Source of the DNA: Neodontobutis hainanensis
Taxonomy: Eukaryota > Chordata > Actinopteri > Gobiiformes > Odontobutidae
Assembly (NCBI GenBank): GCA_024349245.1
Contig: JALDNG010000475.1
Span: 1 to 64,000 of the forward strand
Reading direction: 5' to 3'
DNA: 64,000 bases
Shown here one piece after another: positions 57,431 through 64,000 of this stretch. The notes under the pieces were generated by a model, which had not been told where the DNA came from, made no database searches, and saw only the letters and a list, made by a program, of their open reading frames with translations. Both the position numbers and the translations under genes were made by a program. Within the stretch, counting starts at the first letter, position 1; each line of letters begins with the position of its first letter.

Positions 57431-57840
57431 TAACTTACACTGTACAATTCCATGCCATATGTGCCATATTTAATATACTGTGTAGAAATTTTGGGATTGA
57501 CATACAAAACTTGCTTACAGCCTATATTTATTTTACAAAAAAAAAAAAAAAAAAAGAGTTTTGTTGCAATAAATAGCACTTTAATTTAAATGTTAAAAGG
57601 GTTAGGTGCAGTAAGCCACGACTTCAGCCTAAAACACTTTTGATCAATGTTTTATATTTAATGAAAGTATTCAGTTCTTTTGTTTATTTTATGACCAATA
57701 AAGACAAAAAAAAATTCTGAAAACTAAAACGTCACCTGTATTATACAGATTATTTGCAGAGATTTTCTAGAGTTACAAAGAGAAGTCAAAGGCAATTTTC
57801 TAGTCAGCTAACAATGTGTGTAAAGCTTCTGTAATTATAA

Positions 57841-58316
57841 TACACTCACCTAAAGGGCTATTAGGAACACCTGTTCAATTTCTCATTAATGCAAGAATCT
57901 AATCAACCAATCACATGGCAGTTGCTTTAGTGCTTTTAGGGGTGTGGTCAAGACAATCTCCTGAACTTCAAACTGAATGTCAGATCCGGTCTGAGTATTT
58001 CACAATCTGCTCAGTTACTGGGATTTTCACGCACAACCATTTCTAGGGTTTACAAAGAATGGTGTGAAAAGGGAAAAATGTCCAGTATGTGGCAGTCCTG
58101 TGGGCGAAAATGCCTTGTTGATGCTAGAGGTCAGAGTAAAATGGGCTTTGACTGAAATAACCACTCGTTACAACCCGAAGTATGCAGCAAAGCATTTGTG
58201 AAGCCACAACATGAACAACCTTGAGGCAGATGAGCTACAACAGCATAAGACCCCACCGGGCACCACTCATCTCCACTACAAATAGGAAAAAGAGGCTACA
58301 ATTTGCATGAGCTCAC
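57841..58316 (+). mobile_element. Tc1-like transposon fragment
   Basis: TACACTCACCTAAAGGGCTATTAGGAACACC is a well-known fish Tc1 terminal repeat. Internal blocks such as GTCTGAGTATTTCACAATCTGCTC, TTTCACGCACAACCATTTC and CACCACTCATCTCCACTAC are transposase-coding sequence with internal deletions. It ends abruptly at 58,316. It is not coding as it stands. The 57,431-57,840 stretch before it holds only AT-rich sequence. Confidence 0.85.
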
Positions 58317-58528
58317 CTTACTGTGTGTGCCATAAATATTTAGTGCTGCTGCTGTGTGTGAGTACCATTAAACAATTTACCAACTACTCATATTTTTTTA
58401 TTGTCAAAAAAAACAATAACATAAAAGAATTTCACAGGATCAGTCCAGGATGCCCCATGAAAGATGTGTTGTGAGGAGTTCGACCGTTGGTGGTGCGTCT
58501 GTAGAAGCCACTAGCCCTCGCATCATCA

Positions 58529-58880
58529 TCAGGTCTTCGACTCTGACTTCTTCAGAGACCTGTTCCACTTCTTAGCCTTCTTAGTTGCAGGAATTGCTTT
58601 CTGCAGGTCTGGAATGTAGCTGTAAGGACACAGCAACAGTATGAACTGTTACCTGTAAAACTGGTTACCTGTAAAACTGGGCAGCTCTCTCTATTTGAGT
58701 GCCGTAAAGTGAGTATCTGATTTGATCTCTCATGAGATGACACTGTCCCAGTGGCATGTAGTTGTATTGGAAGTTTTTGGCCAGCAAAGGGAACGGTGAC
58801 AGCGACAATGTATAACCTTTAGCCCAAAAATATATATCCTCAAAATTCTGGGATAAGAAAAGTATAATGCATATCTCCTG
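58529..58880 (-). CDS. Unrecognised two-exon coding fragment (gene 3' end)
   Basis: Two exons join in frame on the minus strand: about 58,880 to 58,669 (TTTTACAG|GTAACC) and 58,619 to 58,529 (after TGTCCTTACAG, ending TGA). The protein end reads FPLLAKNFQYNYMPLGQC, RDQIRYSLYGTQIERAAQFY, then SYIPDLQKAIPATKKAKKW and a Lys/Ser-rich tail. A CCAGTTTTACAGGTAA segment around the donor is duplicated in tandem. The upstream side is cut by a Rex3 3' fragment beginning near 58,881. I do not recognise the protein. It could be a host gene remnant or an unlisted transposon gene. Confidence 0.45.
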
Positions 58881-59085
58881 TTCAGGGCATGTCCCACTGA
58901 GAGGAGACCCTGGGGAAGACCTAGGACACACTGGAGGGACTTTGTCTCTCAGCTGGCCTGGGAATGCCTCGGTTTTTTCCCAGAAGAGCTGGAGGAAGTG
59001 TCTGGGGAGAATGTGTAAATCTGGGAGTCTCTGCTGAGATTGCTGCCCCCGCGACCCAACCCCAGATAAGTGGGAGAAGATGGAT
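58881..59085 (+). mobile_element. Rex3/RTE-type LINE 3' end
   Basis: CTGGAGGGACTTTGTCTCTC, AGCTGGAGGAAGTGTCTGGGG and CCCCCGCGACCCAACCCCAG to GTGGGAGAAGATGGATGGATC is the terminal coding and tail sequence of Rex3. It is strongly 5'-truncated, as usual for RTE elements. Confidence 0.75.
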
Positions 59086-59089
59086 GGAT

Positions 59090-59345
59090 CTCGAGAGTCT
59101 TACTGTCTCGACAGACAACTGTGTGTGGAAGAAAGGCACCACTGTGAGGAGCCTTGGTGTGATTTTTAGACCCCAGAATATCTCTGCAACATATATCTGC
59201 AGATCTGCAGCTTGTTCGCTTCCCTCTCAAGACGCTGGCCTTCTTCGACTTCCTCGAATTAAGAAGAACTCTGCTGGCTGATTCTATTGAGGCTTTCAAA
59301 AGCAAACTTAAATCATGCTTATTTCACCAAAGAGTTATTTTTAGT
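59090..59345 (+). mobile_element. L2-type LINE C-terminal fragment
   Basis: The plus-strand frame LTVSTDNCVWKKGTTVRSLG.IFRPQNIS is followed by LLADSIEAFKSKLKSCLFHQ. These are non-adjacent pieces of an L2-type RT C-terminus joined by an internal deletion. No tail is recognised. Confidence 0.55.
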
Positions 59346-60408
59346 CTCAGTGCTTCTTACTGATTGTAGCTGTACAAACATGCTCACACAGGTTGTACTT
59401 GTAGGTACATGAACAACATACCCACCTCAATGCAACCCCCACATTACCCTAAGGACAGGGGTTATTTTCTGGTGCAGTCTGTTAAACCTTTTGTGGCAGC
59501 TGTTGTGACTTTGGGCTCTCTTGTCTTGTCTTGTCTTGTCTGTTGCACAAGATTTTGTCACAGCCCATACTGATTACATTATTAACTGATAAGAAATACC
59601 TGAGCAAACAGGTTGGTTCAAACTGGTTGGAAAGACCAACTTGGTCCAGCCCACTCGGTTTATCAGAGCTGAGTGAGTCAACTCCAGAGGATCACAGCAA
59701 CTGGACTGGAGACAAGAAGTAAGTACCACACAACTCAACATTCTCTTTTAATTTTATAATTTTTTCTTCAAGCAAATGTGCCGGTGTGCGTGGAGTAAGG
59801 TTACATGATGTTATGTATAGGATATAAAGGAGGTATATGACTATGTATGAGTACCTCAGAAAATATTTAAAATGTAAAAATGGTCTAAGGTCAAAAAGGT
59901 AAATGGGAACGGACATACATTTTTATCAAACAGAATCTAAATCTAAATCTAAATCTAAATTATTAATCTTCAAATTTTGAAAAGAAGAAAAGTTAAAACA
60001 TACCAAACTACAGTTAAGAAAAAAATCTTTAGTACATAAATCTAGTATTATTTTATGTGCTGATGATATTGTTTTTAAGCTCATGGTATCAAGGTGTTTT
60101 TATTATCTAGCAAAAAACGTTAAATATTATTGGAGACTAAACAATTCATACAGCATGTAACAAAGGTCCAGTAAGAATTGCTTACAATTTAAAATATGTA
60201 TACATACATTTTTATATCCTGCTGCATGTACAGTAGTAAGAGGCCTACATCGTTCATGCCCCCCCATGACAAGTTCCCAGGTGCAGAATTTAGTCAGTGG
60301 CTAGTTATGTCTGTTTGAATGAGCATGAAGGATACAACATGAGCAGGACTAAGAGCAACCAGTAATTAATAACAATAAGAAACATATAATTCAAATTGTC
60401 ACACAGAA
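59346..60408. other. No identifiable gene; short tandem repeats
   Basis: (CTTGT)n near 59,520 and (AATCTA)n near 59,936-59,960. A plus-strand frame at 59,531-59,722 ends GDKK|GTAAGTACC, which resembles a donor site, but the peptide is unrecognised. Confidence 0.4.
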
Positions 60409-63245
60409 CATCGACCGCATTACTGCAGAAGCTGCACCGATCCGTCTGTCAATCTCACATTTCCTCCTTCCCTCACTCGTGAACAAGACCCCGAGATACT
60501 TAAACTCCTCCACTTGAGGCAGGAGCTCTCCACCAACCTGGAGGGGGCAAGCCACCCTTTTCCGACTGAGAACCATGGTCTCAGACTTGGAGGTGCTGAT
60601 CCTCATCCCAGCCGCTTCACACTCGGCTGCAAACCGCCCCAGTGAACATTGAAGGTCCTGGCTTGATGGAGCCAACAGGACAACATCATCTGCAAAAAGC
60701 AGAGATGAAATCCTGTGGTCCCCAAACCAGACTCCCTCCGGCCCCTGGCTGCGCCTAGAAATCCTGTCCATAAAGATAATGAACAGGACCGGTGACAAAG
60801 GGCAGCCCTGCCGGAGTCCAACATTCACCGGGAACAGGTCTGACTTACTGCCGGCAATGCGAACCAAGCTCCTGCTCGGTCGTACAGGGACCGGACAGCC
60901 CTTAGCAAAGGGCCCCGGACTCCATACTCCCAGAGCACCCCCACAGGGCACCGCGAGGACACAGTCGAATGCCTTCTCCAGATCCACAAAGCACATGTGG
61001 ACTGGTTGGGCAAACTCCCATAATCCCTCCAGCACCCTGGAGAGGGTATAGAGCTGGTCCAGTGTTCCACGACCGGGACGAAAACCGCATTGTTCCTCCT
61101 GGATCTGAGGTTCGACTATCGGCCGCATTCTCCTCTCCAGTACCCTGGCATAGACTTTACCGTGGAGGCTGAGGAGTGTGATCCCTCTGTAGTTGGAACA
61201 CACCCTCCGGTCCCCCTTCTTAAAAAGAGGGACCACCACCCCGGTCTGCCAGTCCAGAGGTACTGTCCCCAAACGCCACGCGATGTTGCAGAGGCGTGTC
61301 AGCCAAGACAGCCCCACAACATCCAGAGACTTGAGGTACTCAGGGCGTACCTCATCCACCCCCGGTGCCTTGCCACCGAGGAGCTTCCCAACTACCTCAG
61401 TGACTTCAGCCCGAGTGATGGACGAGTCCACCTCTGAGCCCTCGGCCTCTGCTTCCTCAGTGGAAGACGTGACGGCGGGGTTGAGGAGATCCTCGAAGTA
61501 TTCCTTCCACCGTCCAACAATATCCCCAGTTGAGGTCAGTAGATTCCCACCTCCACTGTAAACAGTGTTGGCAGGGCACTGCTTCCCCCTCCTGAGGCGC
61601 CGGACGGTTTGCCAGAATTTCTTCGAGGCCGACCGATAGTCTTTTTCCATGGCCTCACCGAACTCCTCCCAGACCCGAGTTTTTGCCTCCACAACCACCC
61701 GTGCTGCAGCTCGCTTGGCCTGCCTGTACCTATCAGCTGCCTCAGGAGTCCCACAAGCCAACCAGGCTCGATAGGTCTCCTTCTTCAGCTTGACGGCCTC
61801 CCTTACTTCCGGTGTCCACCACCGGTTCAGGGATTGCCACCACGACAGGCACCAGAGACTTTGCGGCCACAGCTTCGAGTGGCTGCGTCGACAATGGAGG
61901 TGGAAAACATGGTCCACTCGGACTCAATGTCTCCAGTCTCCCTCTGAATCTGGTCGAAGCTCTGTCGGAGGTGGGAGTTGAAGATTTCTCTGACAGGGGA
62001 CTCGGCCAAACGTTCCCAACAGACCCTCACAGTACGTTTGGGTCTGCCAAGTCTGTCCGACCTTCTCCCCCGCCATCGGATCCAACTCACCACCAGGTGG
62101 TGATCAGTTGACAGCTCCGCCCCTCTCTTCACCCGAGTGTCCAAGACATACGGTCGGAGGTCAGATGAAACAACTACAAAGTCGATCATCGACCTCCGGC
62201 CTAGGGTGTCCTGGTGCCACGTGCACTGATGGACACCCTTATGCTTGAACATGGTGTTCGTTATGGACAAACTGTTGCTAGCACAGAAGTCCAATAACAG
62301 AACACCACTCGGGTTCAGATCAGGGGGGCCGTTCCTCCCAATCACGCCCCTCCAGGTGTCACTGTCGCTACCCACGTGAGCGTTGAAGTCCCCCAGTAGA
62401 ACGATGGAGTCCCCGGTTGGAGCACTTTCCAGCACCCCTCCCAGAGACTCCAAGAAGGCCGGGTACTCTGCACTGCCATTTGGCCCGTAAGCACAAACAA
62501 TAGTGAGAGACCTATCCCCGACCCGAAGGCGCAGGGAAGCATCCCTCTCGTTCACCGGGGTGAACTCCAACACATGGCGGCTGAGCCGGGGGGCAATGAG
62601 CAAACCCACACCAGCCCGCCGCCTCTCACCGCAGGCAACTCCAGAATAGTGGAGAGTCCAGCCTCTCTCGAGGATTTGGGTTCCAGAGCCCAAGCTGTGC
62701 GTGGAGGTGAGCCCGACTATCTCTAGTCGGTATCTCTCAACCTCCCGCACAAGTTCAGGCTCCTTACCCGCCAGCGAGGTGACATTCCATGTCCCTAGAG
62801 CCAGATTCTGTGTCCGGGGATGGGGTCGTCGAGGCTCCTGCCTTCGACTGCCACCCAATCCATATTGCACCAGCCCCTTACGGTTCCTCCTGCGGGTGGT
62901 GGGCCCACGGGAGGTCGGTCCCACGTCGCTCTTTAGGGCTGAGCCCGGCCGGGCCCCGTGGGGAAAGACCCGGCCACCAGGCGCTCGCATATGAGCCCCA
63001 ACCCCGGGCCTGGCTCCAGGGTGGGGCCCCGGTTGCGCCATACCGGGCGATGTAACGGTCCTCAATTTTAAACTGTCCATAAAGGGTTCTGAACCGCGCT
63101 TTGTCTGGCCCGTCATTTAGGACCTGTTTGCCTTGGGAGACCCTACCAGGGGCATATAGCCCCCGACAACATAGCTCCTAGGATCATCCGGGCACTCAAA
63201 CCCCTCCACCACGATAAGGTGGCGGTTCAAGGAGGGGTTTTCTGT
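60409..63245 (-). pseudogene. Long Rex3/RTE-type LINE with 5' end but no 3' end
   Basis: On the minus strand the 5' region (63,245-63,117) has GGGTTTGAGTGCCCGGATGA. The endonuclease ORF (63,116-61,827) includes LALGTWNVTSLAGKEPELVR, VLLGDFNAHVGSDSDTW and STDHHLVVSWIRW. The RT ORF (to 60,409) includes CGFRPGRGTLDQLYTLSRVL, GLRQGCPLSPVLF and SSLLFADDVVLLA. A one-base loss near 61,870 and a Pro-stop after CRGGNP separate the two frames. A compensated shift lies near 60,880-60,960. The sequence leaves Rex3 homology at VMRSM (60,409), losing the last part of the RT ORF and the 3' tail. Confidence 0.85.
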
Positions 63246-63810
63246 CTTTTTCTAAAAATAAATGATTAAAAACAATAACTTGTAAAGCAAAATTAGTAAA
63301 TTACAGTAAATCTACAACTTCTAATATATCATAGTCAAATGTATGGAAATAAATATAAGAAATATATACAGGTACTGTAGGTCTTTGGTTGCAGTAGCTT
63401 TATCTGTTCTTATCCATCCAAATGGCCAAGTTTGTAGTTTTTCAGAGAGTGGCACAGCACACAGCCATCACTCATTAATATCCCTGCTTTTACCAGCATG
63501 TACTGCTTATGTTTACCCCTGCCTCTCCGTCATCCAGTAGCTGGATGAACAACACATATTTCTCCCACATGGCTGTCACTGGAAGCTGCATTATTCTCGA
63601 CCTCCCCGTCAATATCGCGGCCAGAGCAACTAGTTTCTACCCTGTTTTTTTCACTGAAGTTGGGCAAAGTGTGGGGAAAAACGGCATGTGCTTTATGTAC
63701 ACTGAAAGAGGCACCAGCATTGACGCTGCCAAACTCCTCCCTGGTCACACACGCCCTCTCGCTCATTCTCACTTTCACTTGGCTGAAAAGACTCTAAAGC
63801 AAGCTTTTCT
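63246..63810. other. No identifiable gene
   Basis: A plus-strand frame of 116 codons from 63,509 (TTG start, peptide MFTPASPSSSSWMNNTYFSH) overlaps the repeat at 63,811 and has no recognised motif. The remainder is AT-rich. Confidence 0.4.
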
Positions 63811-63949
63811 CGTGGAACCTCTTAAACGGTCCTTTAGTAAGGGCGCCGCCATATGGTGATATTCAGCAAAATACAGCGATATGCCTCCGTCCACCAGAGG
63901 TCAGGCTCCAAAAGCGGAAATATACGGAGAAACCCAATGGCAACTTTAC
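63811..63949. repeat. Dispersed repeat copy B
   Basis: Partner of 46,478-46,607 in the same orientation, with GGGCGCCGCCATATGG, CCGTCCACCAGAGGTCAGGC and GGAGAAACCCAATGGCAAC conserved. Confidence 0.7.
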
Positions 63950-64000
63950 AAGTGTAAAAATTATGTTTACACTTTAACACTGAACAGAATCAGAATCAAA

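Noticed and set aside
60779..63055. Several plus-strand ORFs of 60-120 codons
   Set aside because: They lie antisense to the conserved Rex3 endonuclease and RT frames and are shadows of its GC-rich coding sequence.
1..64000. CRISPR arrays, riboswitches and bacterial-type operons
   Set aside because: Nothing with regular spacers or prokaryotic gene structure is present; spliced genes and vertebrate-type repeats indicate a fish nuclear genome.

Overview
The window looks like a repeat-rich stretch of a teleost fish nuclear genome. It is AT-rich and intron-containing. It carries Rex3/RTE-type and L2-type LINEs, Penelope-like elements with GIY-YIG endonucleases, Ty3/gypsy elements, Tc1-like transposons, hAT-like elements and tRNA-derived SINEs, a mixture typical of teleosts. 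I see no bacterial-style operons, CRISPR arrays or rRNA. Almost everything that can be identified is a mobile element or its remains. Exons were assembled by eye from splice signals and phase, so all spliced models are inference.

Layout. (1) 1-1,015: the first three coding exons and promoter of a minus-strand G2E3/HECT-like gene that runs off the left edge. (2) 1,100-2,970: LINE tail, a broken Harbinger-like gene, a 12-bp minisatellite and a MITE. (3) About 3,223-13,208: a roughly 10 kb DNA-transposon-like unit. It has divergent genes for a BEN-domain protein (minus) and a CACTA/tnp2-type transposase (plus, frameshifted). (4) 13,856-26,155: a minus-strand Penelope-like element (PLE) split by a 9,953-bp DNA transposon (15,366-25,318) with 301-bp inverted repeats and a 4-bp target duplication. 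That transposon encodes an integrase-like DDE transposase (397 aa after splicing and removal of the insertion) and a convergent six-exon RING-finger protein (359 aa). The transposase gene is itself split at a codon boundary by a second transposon (17,182-20,568) with 348-bp inverted repeats and an 8-bp target duplication.

(5) 26,156-35,900: a fish dispersed repeat, a decayed gypsy copy interrupted by an inverted-repeat unit that holds an L2 LINE, a PLE endonuclease fragment split by a SINE, and a Tc1 fragment. (6) 35,900-46,700: mostly unidentified sequence, with a pair of inverted arms 4 kb apart and several LTR or LINE remnants. (7) 46,715-53,329: a gypsy element with both LTRs and a 5-bp target duplication, carrying an inserted hAT-like element and an inserted L2 fragment. 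(8) 53,480-57,430: a solo LTR, then inverted arms made of ~150-bp tandem units around a Rex3 copy that itself contains a solo LTR and a Tc1 fragment. (9) 57,841-64,000: Tc1, an unrecognised two-exon coding fragment, a LINE mosaic, and a long Rex3 copy with its 5' end but no 3' end.

The most interesting content is the pair of large DNA transposons. Each pairs a transposase gene with a second gene for a chromatin-type (BEN) or ubiquitin-ligase-type (RING) protein. The second point of interest is the series of exact nested insertions, whose target duplications allow the order of events to be read.
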